Of a DNA stretch of 64,000 nt, positions 1 through 11,500 are shown piece by piece. The notes beneath the pieces were generated by a model. That model ran no database searches. It was not told the origin of the DNA and saw only the letters and a list, made by a program, of their open reading frames with translations. This DNA is from Symbiodinium natans. Lineage: Eukaryota; Sar; Dinophyceae; Suessiales; Symbiodiniaceae. Each line of letters opens with the position of its first letter. Position 1 is the stretch's first letter. Where the stretch lies: assembly GCA_905221605.1 (NCBI GenBank), contig CAJNDS010002157.1, positions 126,001-190,000 of the forward strand. Direction: 5' to 3'. The position numbers were made by a program, and so were the translations under genes.

Positions 1-136
1 CTGTTCGCGGGCTGACGTGCAGTTGCACTCACTCGGACTATCGCGGAAGGGTTCCAGCCCAAAAGCGAGCTATCGTGCGCCCTCGCGCGCCCAGAGCGGA
101 CCGTAGCTCATGTGGCACATTCATCACCTAACCCCC
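1..136. other. unique sequence left of the satellite
   Basis: Non-repetitive, GC-rich sequence before the first recognisable satellite monomer. I see no exon, RNA or motif in it. Confidence 0.5.
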
Positions 137-3100
137 CAGCTGATGCTCCTCATGCGCGGCTGGCCCTGTCAGTTTGGGAAGAAACGTCCCAGCTGATGCT
201 CATGATGCTCGCTGGCCCTGCCCGTTCACGGAGGCCACTTCCTGATGCTCGGCTAACCCTGGCAGATTGGGAAGAAAGGTCCCAGCTGATGCTCCTGATG
301 TGTGGCTGGCCCTGTCAGTTTGGGAAGAACAGTCCCCAGCTGATGCTCATGATGCTCGCTAGGGCCCGTCACTTCCCAAATGATGCTCCTGCTCGGCTAA
401 CCCTGGCAGATTGGGAAGAAAGGTCCCAGCGGATGCTCCTGATGCGCAGCTGGCCCTGTCAGTTTGGGAAGAACAGTCCCAGCTGATGCTCATGATGCTC
501 GCTGGCCCTGCCCGTTCACGGAGGCCACTTCCCAGATGTCAGTTTGGGAAGAAAGGTCCCAGCTGATGCTCCTGATGCGCGGCTGGCCCTGTCAGTTTGG
601 GAAGAACAATCCCAGCTGATGCTCATGATGCTGATGCTCGCTGGCCCTGCCCGTTCACGGAGGCCACTTCCCAGATGATGCTCCTGATGCTCGGCTGACC
701 CTGGCAGATTGGGAAGAAAGGTCCCAGCTGATGCTCCTGATGCGCGACTGGCCCTGTCAGTTTGGGAAGAACAGTCCCAGCTGATGCTCATGATGCTCGC
801 TGGCCCTGCCCGTTCACGGAGGCCACTTCCCAGATGATGCTCAGTTTGGGAAGAAAGGTCCCAGCTGATGCTCCTGATGCGCGGCTGGCCCTGTCAGTTT
901 GGGAAGAACAGTCCCAGCTGATGCTCATGATGCTCGCTGGCCCTGCCCGTTCACGGAGGCCACTTCCCAGATGATGCTCAGTTTGGGAAGAAAGGTCCCA
1001 GCTGATGCTCCTGATGCGCGGCTGCCCTGTCAGTTTGGGAAGAACAATCCCAGCTGATGCTCATGATGCTCGCTGGCCCTGCCCGTTCACGGAGGCCACT
1101 TCCCAGATGATGCTCCTGATGCTCGGCTGACCCTGGCAGTTTGGGAATTGGGGAACAGTCCCAGCTGGCTCATGAATGCTCGGCTAACAGGTCCCAGCTG
1201 ATGCTCATGATGCTCCTGATGCTCGGCTAACCCTGGCAGTTTGGGAAGAAAGGTCCCAGCTGACTTCCCTCCTAGCCCTGTGAGTTTGGGAAGAACAGTC
1301 CCAGCTGATGCTCATGATGCTCGCTGGCCCTGCCCGTTCACGGAGGCCACTTCCCAGATGATGCTCCTGATGCTCGGCTAACCCTGGCAGTTTGGGAAGA
1401 AACATCCCAGCTGATGCTCCTGATGCGCGACTGGCCCTGTCAGTTTGGGAAGAACAGTCCCAGCTGATGCTCATGATGCTCGCTGGCCCTGCCCGTTCAC
1501 GGAGGCCACTACCCAGATACTCGGCAAACCCTGGCAGTTTGGGAAGAAAGGTCCCAGCTGATGTTCCTGATGCGCGGCTGGCCCTGTCAGTTTGGGAAGA
1601 ACAGTCCCAGCTGATGCTCATGATGCTCGCTGACCCTGCCCGTTCACGGAGGCCACTTCCCAAATGATGCTCCTGATGCTCGGCTAACCCTGGCAGTTTG
1701 GGAAGAACAGTCCCAGCTGATGCTCACGATGCTCGCTGGCCCAGCCCGTTCACGGAGGCCACTTCCCAGATGATGCTCCTGATGCTCGGCTAACCCTGGC
1801 AGTTTGGGAAGAACAGTCCCAGCTGATGCTCACGATGCTCGCTGGCCCTGCCCGTTCACGGAGACCACTTCCCAGATGATGCTCCTGATGCTCGGCCAAC
1901 CCTGGCAGTTTGGGAAGAAAGGTCCCAGCTGATGCTCCTGATGCGCGGCTGGTCCTGTCACTTTGGGAAGAACAGTCCCTGCTGATGCTCATGATGCTCG
2001 CTTCCCCTGCCCGTTCACGGAGGCCACTTCCCAAATGATGCTCCTGATGCTCGGCTAACCCTGGCAGTTTAGGAAGAAAGGTCCCAGCTGATACTCCTGA
2101 TGCGCGGCTGGCCCTGTGAGTTTGGGAAGAACAGTCCCCAGCTGATGCTCATGATGCTCGCTGGCGCTGCCCGTTCACGGAGGCCACTTCCCAGATGATG
2201 CTCCTGATGCTCGGCTGACCCTGGCAGATTGGGAAGAAAGGTCCCAGCTGATGCTCCTGATGCGCGGCTGGCCCTGTCAGTTTGGGAAGAGCAGTCCCAG
2301 CTGATGCTCATGATGCTCGCTGGCCCTGCCCGTTCACGGAGGCCACTTCCCAGATGATGCTCAGTTTGGGAAGAAAGGTCCCAGCTGATGCTCCTGATGC
2401 GCGGCTGGCCCTGTCAGTTTGGGAAGAACAATCGCAGCTGATGCTCATGATGCTCGCTGGCCCTGCCCGTTCACGGAGGCCACTTCCCAGATGATGCTCC
2501 TGATGCTCGGCTGACCCTGGCAGTTTGGGAAGAACAGTCCCAGCTGATGCTCACGATGCTCGCTGGCCCTGCCCGTTCACGGAGGCCACTTCCCAGATGA
2601 TGCTCCTGATGCTCGGCTGACCCTGGCAGTTTGGGAAGAACAGTCCCAGCTGATGCTCACGATGCTCGCTGGCCCTGCCCGTTCACGGAGGCCACTTCCC
2701 AGATGATGCTCCTGATGCTCGGCCAACCCTGGCAGTTTGGGAAGAAAGGTCCCAGCTGATGCTCCTGATGCGCGGCTGGTCCTGTCACTTTGGGAAGAAC
2801 AGTCCCTGCTGATGCTCATGATGCTCGCTTCCCCTGCCCGTTCACGGAGGCCACTTCCCAGATGATGCTCCTGATGCTCGGCTAACCCTGGCAGTTTAGG
2901 AAGAAAGGTCCCAGCTGATACTCCTGATGCGCGGCTGGCTCTCTGAGTTTGGGAAGAACAGTCCCAGCTGATGCTCATGATGCTCGCTGGCCCTGCCCGT
3001 TCACGGAGGCCACTTCCCAGATGATGCTCCTGATGCTCGGCTGACCCTGGCAGATTGGTAAGAAAGGTCCCAGCTGATGCTCCTGATGCGCGGCTGGCCC

Positions 3101-5684
3101 TGTCAGTTTGGGAAGAACAGTCCCAGCTGATGCTCATGATGCTCGCTGGCCCTGCCCGTTCACGGAGGCCACTTCCCAGATGATGCTCCTGATGCTCGGC
3201 TGACCTGGCAGTTTGGGAAGAACAGTCTCAGCTGATGCTCACGATGCTCGCTGGCCCTGCCCGTTCACGGAGGCCACTTACCAGATGATGCTCCTGATGC
3301 TCGGCTAACCCTGGCAGTTTGGGAAGAACAGTCCCAGCTGATGCTCACGATGGTCGCTGGCCCTGCCCGTTCACGGAGGCCACTTCCCAAATGATGCTCC
3401 TGATGCTCGGCCAACCCCGGCAGTTTGGGAAGAAAGGTCCCAGCTGATGCTCCTGATGCGCGGCTGGTCCTGTCACTTTGGGAAGAACAGTCCCTGCTGA
3501 TGCTCATGATGCTCGCTTCCCCTGCCCGTTCACGGAGGCCACTTCCCAGATGATGCTCCTGATGCTCGGCTAACCCTGGCAGTTTCGGAAGAAAGGTCCC
3601 AGCTGATACTCCTGATGCGCGGCTGGCCCTGTGAGTTTGGGAAGAACAGTCCCCAGCTGATGCTCACGATGCTCGCTGGCCCTGCCCGTTCACGGAGGCC
3701 ACTTCCCAGATGATGCTCCTGATGCTCGGCTGACCCTGGCAGTTTGGGAATTGGGAAGAACAGTCCCAGCTGATGCTCATGATGCTCGCAGGCCCTGCCC
3801 GTTCACGGAGGCCACTTCCCAGATGATGCTCCTGATGCAGTTTGGGAAGAAAGGTCCCAGCCCCGTTCACGGAGGCCACTTCCCAGATGATCCTCCTGAT
3901 GCTCGGCTAACCCTGGCTTTGGGAAGAAAGGTCCCAGCTGATGCTCCTGATGCACGGCTGGCCCTGTCAGTTTGGGAAGAACAGTCCCCAGCTGATGCTC
4001 ATGATGCTCGCTGGCCCTGCCCGTTCACGGAGGCCACTTCCCAAATGATGCTCCTGATGCTCGGCTAACCCTGCAGTTTGGGAAGAAAGGTCCCAGCTGA
4101 TGCTCCTGATGCGCGGCTGGCCCTGTGAGTTTGGGAAGAACAGTCCCAGCTGATGCTCATGATGCTCGCTGGCCCTGCCCGTTCACGGAGGCCACTTCCC
4201 AGATGATGCTCCTGATGCCCGGCTAACCCTGGCAGTTTGGGAAGAAACATCCCAGCTGATGCTCCTGATGCGCGACTGGCCCTGTCAGTTTGGGAAGAAC
4301 AGTGCCAGCTGATGCTCATGATGCTCGCTGGCCCTGCCCGTTCACGGAGGCCACTACCCAGATGATGCTCCTGATGCTCGGCAAACCCTGGCAGTTTGGG
4401 AAGAAAGGTCCCAGCTGATGTTCCTGATGCGCGGCTGGCCCTGTCAGTTTGGGAAGAACAGTCCCAGCTGATGCTCATGATGCTGGCTGACCCTGCCCGT
4501 TCACGGAGGCCACTTCCCAGATGATGCTCACGATGCTCAGGCCACTTCCCAGATGATGCTCCTGATGCTCGGCTATCCCTGGCAGTTTGGGAAGAACAGT
4601 CCCAGCTGATGCTCACGATGCTCGCTGGCCCTGCCCGTTCACGGAGGCCACTTCCCAGATGATGCTCCTGATGCTCGGCTGACCCTGGCAGTTTGGGAAG
4701 AAAGGTCCCAGCTGATACTCCTGATGCGCGGCTGGCCCTGTGAGTTTGGGAAGAACAGTCCCCAGCTGATGCTCATGATGCTCGCTGGCCCTGCCCGTTC
4801 ACGGAGGCCACTTCCCAGATAATGCTCCTGATGCTCGGCTAACCCTGGCAGTTTGGGAAGAAAGATCCCAGCTGACGCTCCTGATGCGCGGCTGGCCCTG
4901 TCAGTTTGGGAAGAACAGTCCCCAGCTGATGCTCATGATGCTCGCTGGCCCTGCCCGTTCACGGAGGCCACTTCCCAGATGATGCTCACTTTGGAAAGAA
5001 AGGGCCCAGCTGATGCTCCCGGCGCGGCTGGCCCTGTCAGTTTGGGAAGAACAGTCCCAGCTGTTGCTCATGATGCTCGCTGGCCCTGCGCGTTCACGGA
5101 GGCCACTTCCCAGATGATGCTCCTGATCCTCAACTATCCCTGGGAGTTTGGGAAGAAAGATCCCAGCTGATGCTCCTGATGCGCGGCTGGCCCTGTTAGT
5201 TTGGGAAGAACAGTCCCAGCTGATGCTCATGATGCTCGCTGGTTCCCAAATGATGCTCCTGATGCTCGGCTAACCCTGGCAGTTTGGGAAGAAAGATCCC
5301 AGTTGATGCTCCTGATGCGCGGCTGGCCCTGTGAGTTTGGGAAGAACAGTCCCAGCTGATGCTCATGATGCTCGCTGGCACTGCCCGCCCGTTTACGGAG
5401 GCGATGCTCCTGATGCTCGGCTAACCCTGGCAATTTGGGAAGAAAGGTCCCAGCTGATGCTCCTGATGCGCGGCTGGCCCTGCCACTTCCCAGCTGATGC
5501 AGTTTGGGAAGAAAGGTTCCAGCTGATGCTCCTGATGACCGGCTGGCCCTGTCAGTTTTGGAAGAACAGTCCCAGCTGATGGTCATGATGCTCGCTGGCC
5601 CTGCCCGTTCACGGAGGCCACTTCCCAGATGATGCTCCTGATGCTCGGCTAACCCTGGCAGGCCCTGGCAGTTCGGGAAGAAAC
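137..5684. repeat. satellite with a three-monomer, 159 bp higher-order unit
   Basis: The array is built of related monomers: A, about 53 bp, starting CAGTTTGGGAAGAAAGGTCC; B, about 51 bp, starting CAGTTTGGGAAGAACAGTCC; and C, about 55 bp, starting CCCGTTCACGGAGGCCACTT. All share GATGCTC..GATGC. The usual order A-B-C gives 159 bp. B-C units of 106 bp (for example around 1742-1848 and 2467-2679) and 139 bp units are common variants. Because 159 is a multiple of 3, frames stay open on both strands for up to about 190 codons, but indels and the 106/139 bp variants break them and there is no splice or start context. I therefore call it non-coding satellite. It ends inside an A monomer near 5684, next to degenerate telomeric repeats. 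Confidence 0.9.
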
Positions 5685-5699
5685 GCTGGGAGGCCGAAT

Positions 5700-5805
5700 A
5701 CCCTGAACCCCTGAGCCCCTAAACCATAAACCTTCAATCCTACACCCTAAACCCTTGCAATTCTTGCAAACCCTTGCAACCCTTGCAACCCTTGCAACCC
5801 TAAAC
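5700..5805 (-). repeat. degenerate telomeric repeat with a CCCTTGCAA nonamer array
   Basis: CCCTAAA-like units pass into about five copies of the 9-mer CCCTTGCAA at 5750-5795. This marks the border between the satellite and the gene-bearing part of the window. Confidence 0.8.
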
Positions 5806-5854
5806 ACCCCGAAGGGCGATCTCGAATAAAACCAGTTCCAAGCGGCGTCCGCAC

Positions 5855-5905
5855 CTCCTTCAGCTCCACGATGACCTGGTCCATCCGGTTTTCCAGCTCC
5901 TCAAC
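5855..5905 (-). CDS. coiled-coil exon (unknown protein)
   Basis: A 17-codon exon in phase 0, translating to VEELENRMDQVIVELKE, with acceptor CCTGAG|GTT and donor GAG|GTGCGG. The heptad-like pattern suggests a coiled coil. It follows in phase from the exon at 6572-6638. The function is unknown. Its 3' splice site lies inside a direct repeat that flanks a telomeric insert. Confidence 0.55.
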
Positions 5906-5978
5906 CTCAGGGGACTTAGGGATTAGGGATTAGGGTTTAGGGTTTCGGGTTTAGGGAGCTCCGCAACCTGAGGGACTT
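5895..5978. repeat. telomeric insert flanked by 22-23 bp direct repeats
   Basis: Copy 1 at 5895-5917 and copy 2 at 5957-5978 (AGCTCC.CAACCT..GGGACTT, few mismatches) bracket a short TTTAGGG/TTTCGGG array. On the minus strand each copy contains an AG|GTTG splice context. Confidence 0.75.
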
Positions 5979-6042
5979 TTTTGGTCTTTGGGAAAACCCT
6001 AAATCCTAAACCCCAAAACCCTAAATCCTAAACCCTCTGAAA

Positions 6043-6420
6043 AACGTTCCTTAAAAGGATCCTCATCGGGAACAGATAAAAATATCCCAGAAAACTTTTT
6101 TTCGTCATGGGGACCATTGGTAAAGGGCGTATGGGGTTTGCACGCTTTGTAGGGGGTTATAAAGAGTTGATGGGGTTTAAAGCGGTTCAGGGTCCATAGC
6201 TATAAGTCTATAGGGCTTTTGGGAATTTATCAGGCTTCTCTTGGACTCTTGGGTGTATCGGGCTTAGGATGGTTTAGGGTTCATAGGTTCTTTGGTTTAT
6301 AGCCCCCTGGGTTGCTGACTTCCGGGGGTGTCTGGTCGAAGAGCAAAGCAACACATTGCACAACTTTGTTCGGGGGCTTGGCAGCTGCTGCGCATGAGCT
6401 GGTCAAATCAAAGACCCCCG
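6043..6420. other. intron or intergenic island, no confident gene
   Basis: The first half is AT-richer and unclassified. The part at 6310-6415 is open in several frames on both strands, so no reading can be chosen. Confidence 0.4.
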
Positions 6421-6571
6421 CGAAACCCTAAGCCCTTAGCCCTCAACCCTAAACCCCAAGTCCCTCACCCTAAATCCTAAACCCCAAGCCCTAAACCCCA
6501 AACCCTAAACCCTAAACCCCAAACCCTAAACCCCGAACCGCAGTTCTAGGGATTGTCAGACCCGGCCGGGC

Positions 6572-6638
6572 CTTCTTGCGGCTGCTGCCCACGCGACGGA
6601 GATACTCCAATATCTCATCCAACTTCTCTTGTGTGTAC
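6572..6638 (-). CDS. helical exon of the same unknown protein
   Basis: Acceptor AACAAG|G and GC-type donor AAGAAG|GCCC enclose 67 bases that translate to YTQEKLDEILEYLRRVG followed by SSRKK. It ends in phase 0, matching the start of the exon at 5855-5905. It looks helical and basic. No family recognised. Confidence 0.55.
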
Positions 6639-6646
6639 CTTGTTGA

Positions 6647-6984
6647 GGTTTAGGGTTTAGGGTTTAGGGTTTAGGGTTTAGGGTTTAGGGTTTAGGGTTT
6701 AGGGTTTAGGGTTTAGGGTATAGGGTTTAGGGTTTAGGGTTTAGGGTTTAGGGTTTAGGGCTTAGGGTTAGGGTTTAGGGTTTAGGGTTTAGGGTTTAGG
6801 GTTTAGGGTTTAGGGTTTAGGGTTTAGGGTTAGAGGGTTTAGGGTTTAGGGTTTAGGGTTTTGGGTTTAGGGTTTAGGGTTTAGGGTTTAGGGTTTAGGG
6901 TTTAGGGTTTAGGGTTTAGGGTTTAGGGTTTAGGGTTTAGGGTTTAGGGTTTAGGGTTTAGCGTTTAGGGTTTGGGGATTAGGG
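6647..6984 (+). repeat. interstitial telomeric array (TTTAGGG)n, about 338 bp
   Basis: This is the longest near-pure heptamer array of the window, with occasional TTAGGG, TTTTGGG and GGGCTTA variants. It lies antisense to the flanking minus-strand exons. Confidence 0.95.
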
Positions 6985-7390
6985 AGGTTCAGAACTTAGT
7001 ATGACCCAAATTTCAGGGTTCGTCCCCAAGGCAAGGTTGGGGTTCTTGACAAATTGGAGGTTCGTATCATACAGGGGTCGGAATGTTTAGGGTTTAGGGT
7101 TTAGGGTTTAGGGTTATGATTACGAATGATATTCCTTACCCCTTTAAATGCTGTAATGCACCCCTCCAAACCCTGTTCTAGTTGTTCAGGCTCCCCTTGT
7201 GACAAGCGCGGCTCTGACTCAGAACAATCAAGGACCCTCAACGCCTCAACTTATTAACCCTAACGATCCCAACAAAAGGGTGCTCAGTTGTTGGATGGGC
7301 TGGGGTTTGGCTTTGAGCTCTGGTGCCTTAGCAGCAATCCAATGTAAGGATGCAGGGCATGCGGGCTTTGCTCTCCTTAACGAAGCATCG
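6985..7390. other. islands with ambiguous coding potential
   Basis: 6985-7085 and 7116-7390 are unique and open in more than one frame on both strands. On plus, 7190-7343 has a tidy CAG|G acceptor and an AAT|GTAAGG donor. On minus, an exon APELKAKPQPIQQL.. with acceptor CTAAG|G is equally possible. Gene direction elsewhere favours minus. Confidence 0.35.
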
Positions 7391-7413
7391 CCCTAAACCT
7401 TTTTGAAAGCGTT

Positions 7414-7547
7414 CTAAATCCTAAACCCTAAACCTTAAACTTCTGTAAGCCCTCTAAACCCTAAACCCTAAACTCTAACCTTCTATAAGCCCTCTAAACC
7501 CTAAACCCTAAACTCTAACCTCTAACCTTCTATAAGCCCTCTAAACT
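7414..7547 (-). repeat. telomeric array with an iterated 22 bp interruption
   Basis: The block TTCTATAAGCCCTCTAAA occurs three times (about 7440, 7485 and 7528), each time followed by CCCTAAA units. Confidence 0.8.
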
Positions 7548-7670
7548 GGGGCTGTCAGAACTGCGGTCAAGGTGCTCTGCTGGGAAGGGCTCCCGCGCAA
7601 CATGCGGCATGTGCATGAGCTTGGGTGACCTTGCCACCGCCAGCTGCTTTGAGGGCTTGCGATGGCCCCC

Positions 7671-7810
7671 GAAACCCTAAACCCTAAACCCCAAACCCTA
7701 AACCCTAAACCCTAAACCCTAAACCCTAAACCCTGAACCCTAAACCCTAAACCCTGAACCCTAAACCCTAAACCTCAAACTCTAAACCCTGAGCCTCAAG
7801 CTCTAAACCC
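7671..7810 (-). repeat. interstitial telomeric array (CCCTAAA)n
   Basis: About 19 units with CCCCAAA and CCCTGAA variants. In the minus-strand sense its first unit supplies the GTTTAG donor of the exon at 7809-7853. Confidence 0.9.
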
Positions 7811-7853
7811 AGAAGGCCAGTGCCCATGGCGAACCCTCAAACTTCTTCTCTCC
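7809..7853 (-). CDS. short exon with a possible membrane segment (unknown)
   Basis: Fifteen codons, GEKKFEGSPWALAFW, phase 0 to 0, with acceptor CCAAG|G and donor TGG|GTTTAG inside the telomeric array. The hydrophobic end suggests a membrane-entry region. The family is not determined. Confidence 0.5.
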
Positions 7854-7855
7854 CT

Positions 7856-8112
7856 TGGGTTTAGGGTTTAGGGTTTAGGGTTTAGGGTTTAGGGTTTAGG
7901 GTTTAGGGTTTAGGGTTTAGGGCCCCTTGCATCCTGGCCGAGCCGGCCCCTCTTTTGCCAGTTTTTGGCCACCCGTCCTTGTGGAAGCCGCTGACGGCCC
8001 AGAAAAAACCCCCTAAACCCTAAACCCTAAACCCTAAACCCTAAACCCTAAACCCTAAACCCTAAACCCTAAAACAAACGAACTAAAGCCCCTGACGGGC
8101 CCCAAAAAACCC
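7856..8112. repeat. telomeric arrays of opposite orientation and a direct-repeat pair
   Basis: 7856-7922 is (TTTAGGG)n and 8009-8074 is (CCCTAAA)n. The second array lies between two imperfect 26 bp direct repeats, 7986-8011 and 8087-8112 (about 22 of 26 identical, core CTGACGG..CCC..AAAAAACCC). Confidence 0.75.
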
Positions 8113-8409
8113 TCAAGTCCCTGAAGCTGCCCCCGGAGGAAAAAAAGACGTAAGAAGAAGCCGTCAACCCTAATCCCCACAACGGAAAAACATATAAGAA
8201 GAAACCCTTTCGCAGCAGGCTTCTGAAGGATCTCACCTCGTCAGAAGAAACCCTAAACCCTGAAACCCCATAAGTCCTAAAGTTAGCCCCCCAAAATGAA
8301 CAAAGCCAAAAAATGGAGGTTTCCCAAACTAGGCAAGAAGGTAGTTCTTATCAGGGGATCCCCTTTTTTGCTTCAGGGCTCCTGTGGTAGCTTGCCTGTG
8401 AGCGAGGAT

Positions 8410-8476
8410 CCCCTAAACCCTAAACCCTAAACCCTAAACCCTAAACCCTAAACCCTAAACCCTAAACCCTAAACCC
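8410..8476 (-). repeat. interstitial telomeric array (CCCTAAA)n
   Basis: About nine near-perfect units next to the last recognised carrier exon. Confidence 0.9.
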
Positions 8477-8505
8477 CATTTTCGTGAACCCCCCCCTAAA
8501 CTGAC

Positions 8506-8594
8506 TTTCGAGAGGGTGCTCCGGAGGCGTCATCGCCCGCTTCGGACCCAGAAGATGCTTGAAAGCCATCATCAGGGAGTTCCAGAGCACGGTC
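8506..8594 (-). CDS. carrier gene: last recognised exon
   Basis: Translates to (K)TVLWNSLMMAFKHLLGPKR followed by AMTPPEHPLE. Joined to the exon at 8859-8908 it gives MSYKKTVLWNS, which aligns with the last transmembrane helix of PXN-type carriers. Acceptor CCTTAG|G; probable donor GAAA|GTCAGT. Its acceptor lies in a direct repeat bordering a telomeric array. Confidence 0.75.
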
Positions 8595-11500
8595 CTAAGG
8601 AGCTTGTGGTGTGCTTTGTGTTCTTGATTTTTAGGGTTAAGGGTTTAGGGTTAGGGTTTAGGGTTTAGGGTTTAGGGTTTAGGGTTTAGGGTTTAGGGTT
8701 TAGGGTTTAGGGTTTAGGGTTTAGGGTTTAGGGTTTAGGGTTTAGGGTTTAGGGTCCTAAGGGGCTTGTGATTTTTTGTGTGTTGGGTTTTTGAGCGTCT
8801 AGCGTTTGAGGGTAGGGTTACCCTAAACCCCAAACCCTAAACCCTTTGCTCTGCGAGCTTCTTGTAGCTCATCGCCAGCATGCCGCGATAAAGACCGCCT
8901 ATGCCTTCCTTGGCTGCAGGTTGAGAAGTGGTTTAGTGAGTTGAAGTTATAGAGTTTAGGGTTCAGGGTCTAGGGTTAGGGTTTAGGGTTTAGGGTTTAG
9001 GGTTCAGGGTTTAGGGTTTAGGGTCTAGGGTTTAGGGTTTAGTTCTTCAGGGTTCTGAACTCGAAACGCGCCTTCCCCATCCTGTTTGGGAAGCACACAC
9101 TTCAACCTCGTCAACCGACAAAAAGAACTCAAGCTCTACACTCTGAACGCCCTCGAGCCCCAAACTCCTATCCCGAAACCGCAAACCCCGAAACCCGAAA
9201 CCCTAAACTCTGAACCCTAAACCCTAAACCCTAAACCCTAAACCCTAAACCCTAAACCCTAAACCCTAAACCCTAAACCCTAAACCCTAAACCCTAAACC
9301 CTAAACCCTAAACCCTGCACGACTCGGGCCCAGCAGCAGTGACCAGGACCTGCCTCATCACTGAAGGGAAGGCCTGGGTCCACATCAAGCCCAACAACCA
9401 CGGCCTCAAGCCCCTTAACTCCCTGTTTCAGCAGAGGGTTTAAATTTTAGGGTTTGGGGTTTAGGGTTTAAGGTTGACAAGGGGCACCTGGCCATAAAAC
9501 GAAGAAAGGGTACCACCGAGGAAGCTGGTCAGTCGTCTGGCGGGACTCTTGTAAGTTCATAGCTCCTTCTGGGGTTCCCATGTGTAGCATGAAGCTTCCT
9601 TCCAATAAAAGGACAACTGCCCATCTCCGGAAAGGTGGCCTGTCCCGAGTAGACCGACGCGGCCGTCTGCTGCAGAACCTTTCACAGCTAAACCCTTTTG
9701 CAACAGGCTTCTGAGGGCTCCAAACCCAAAACCCCAAACCCTAAATTTAAACCTTATATAAACCCTAAACCCTGAACCTGAAACCCCTTTCGCGGTCGGC
9801 GTTTGGAGTGCAGGATTAATCGGGTTGAGTCCTAGGTCGGGTTGAAGGCTTGCCCCTAGCATGTACCTATACAGTCTATGTCTATGTGCTGTAGTATGTG
9901 TATGTATATATATATATATATAGGAGGTGTAGGGTTTTCAGCATAAACTTGGTCCCTACAGCTACTATATAGAAACCCGTTTGCGGCCCAAGTATGTAAT
10001 ATATAGCACTTGGACAGACATTGTCCACGAAACCTTGATGACGACCTCCCCCCCCCCTCTCACAAATCCTAAGCCCCGTACCCCACAAACCCTAAACCGT
10101 CTCAAGCTCAAGGCGAACATATGCGAAATGTTTGGGTGCAATGTTCAGACTCTTCAGGGGGCAGTTGCGAAAAACCTAATGCCCTAAGACCCCTAAACCC
10201 TAAAACCTAAACTCTAAACCCTAATACCCCAAGACCCTCATACCCTAAACTTCCTAAAGCCATGAAAGCTGCAAAGGTCGGCCTTGGCGCGGATGAGCGG
10301 GTAGGTAAGGACCGTTGCGACCATCCTTGGCCGTGGGCTAAGGCTTTGCTTGCTTTGGGGCTGAGCTCGTCTGAAGCCTAAACCCTAAACGCTAAACCCT
10401 AAACCCTGCCAAGTAAGCACTACTGAGCCTTGTAAACCACGAAAGGGTCTTTGAGGTGGTCCTGCACACATGGTAGACTGTCAAGGCCGCTTTGTTTGTG
10501 GAGTTTGCGTGCTTTGCGTTTAGGGAGGGGACATTTAGGGCTTCTTGTTGGGATGTTCCCCCTTATACGAACAGTCATAGGCATAGGGATTGTAATAGGG
10601 GGTTACTATAATCCCTATTAAGGGCTGCTAGTATAAGGGGGAACATCCCAAGCTTCTTGCTTCAAGTCTAGGGGCTGTACCCTGGACTCTTGAGGTTGTA
10701 CCCTTGGGTTTTGGGGACCCTGCTTGAAGGTCCCTAAGGCAATATAAGGGTCTTATCGGGAGTATATCAAGGGAAACCTTAAGGGGTACAACGTTAGGGG
10801 TGCGAGTCTGAATCTCTTGATTAAAGGGTTTCTTAAGGTCTCTTGGGTTATTCTTGAGGCAATAAAAACTTTAGGGCTGGGGGGCTGTGCCTACCTGGCT
10901 TCGTCCAAGGAGGTTTCTGGTGCTGGAGGGTTTAGGAAGGAGCGGGTCCCAACAACAACCCCGAGACAACCTCCACATGCACCCCTGACTTGGGAAATCG
11001 CGAGTGGCCGCATCTGCATCGAATGGACATGAGAACCAGTCGTGCACGTTCCTAATCGTTCCTAACCCCCACGCCCGGCTAGCAGCACCTTGTACATGTA
11101 GTTAAACAGAACCCCAACATCAGCCTAAACCCAAAACCCTAAAAACCCGAAGACCCTAAACCCTATCCACGCCTCTTCGAACCCTGAAACCTAAAACCCT
11201 AAACCCCAGACTCAGGGCCCAAGTTGGGGGCGGCGCCTAAGCCTTTCGACCTGTTCCGGAAAGCGCCGGCATTTTCAGGGGGAGTACCCCCAGGGCCCCA
11301 GTTCAGGGGTCCTGGAGCCCGCGCCGCGGGCCAGTTTGTTTGTGCTAAAACCCCGGCCCTGGAGGGACGTGGGACTTCCTGGCACCCCTGCACCTTCTCG
11401 AAACCACGTCAAATTCGAAGCAGAACCCCCTGAAACCGCCTGACCCCCCCCCGACCCCCTACCATTCCTGACTCTCGGACCCAACCCCGAACGTCATGAA

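Noticed and set aside
137-5684. Many open frames of 80-190 codons in the satellite
   Set aside because: They exist on both strands because the unit is 159 bp; indels and B-C variants break them and monomer differences do not respect codon positions.
7190-7343. Plus-strand exon with good acceptor and GTAAGG donor
   Set aside because: An alternative minus reading exists, all supported genes are on minus, and no partner exon in phase was found on plus.
9473-9541. Partial M3 element
   Set aside because: Only the AAAGGGTACCACCG segment matches; the region could instead be read as a plus exon with a GTAAGT donor, so neither is called.
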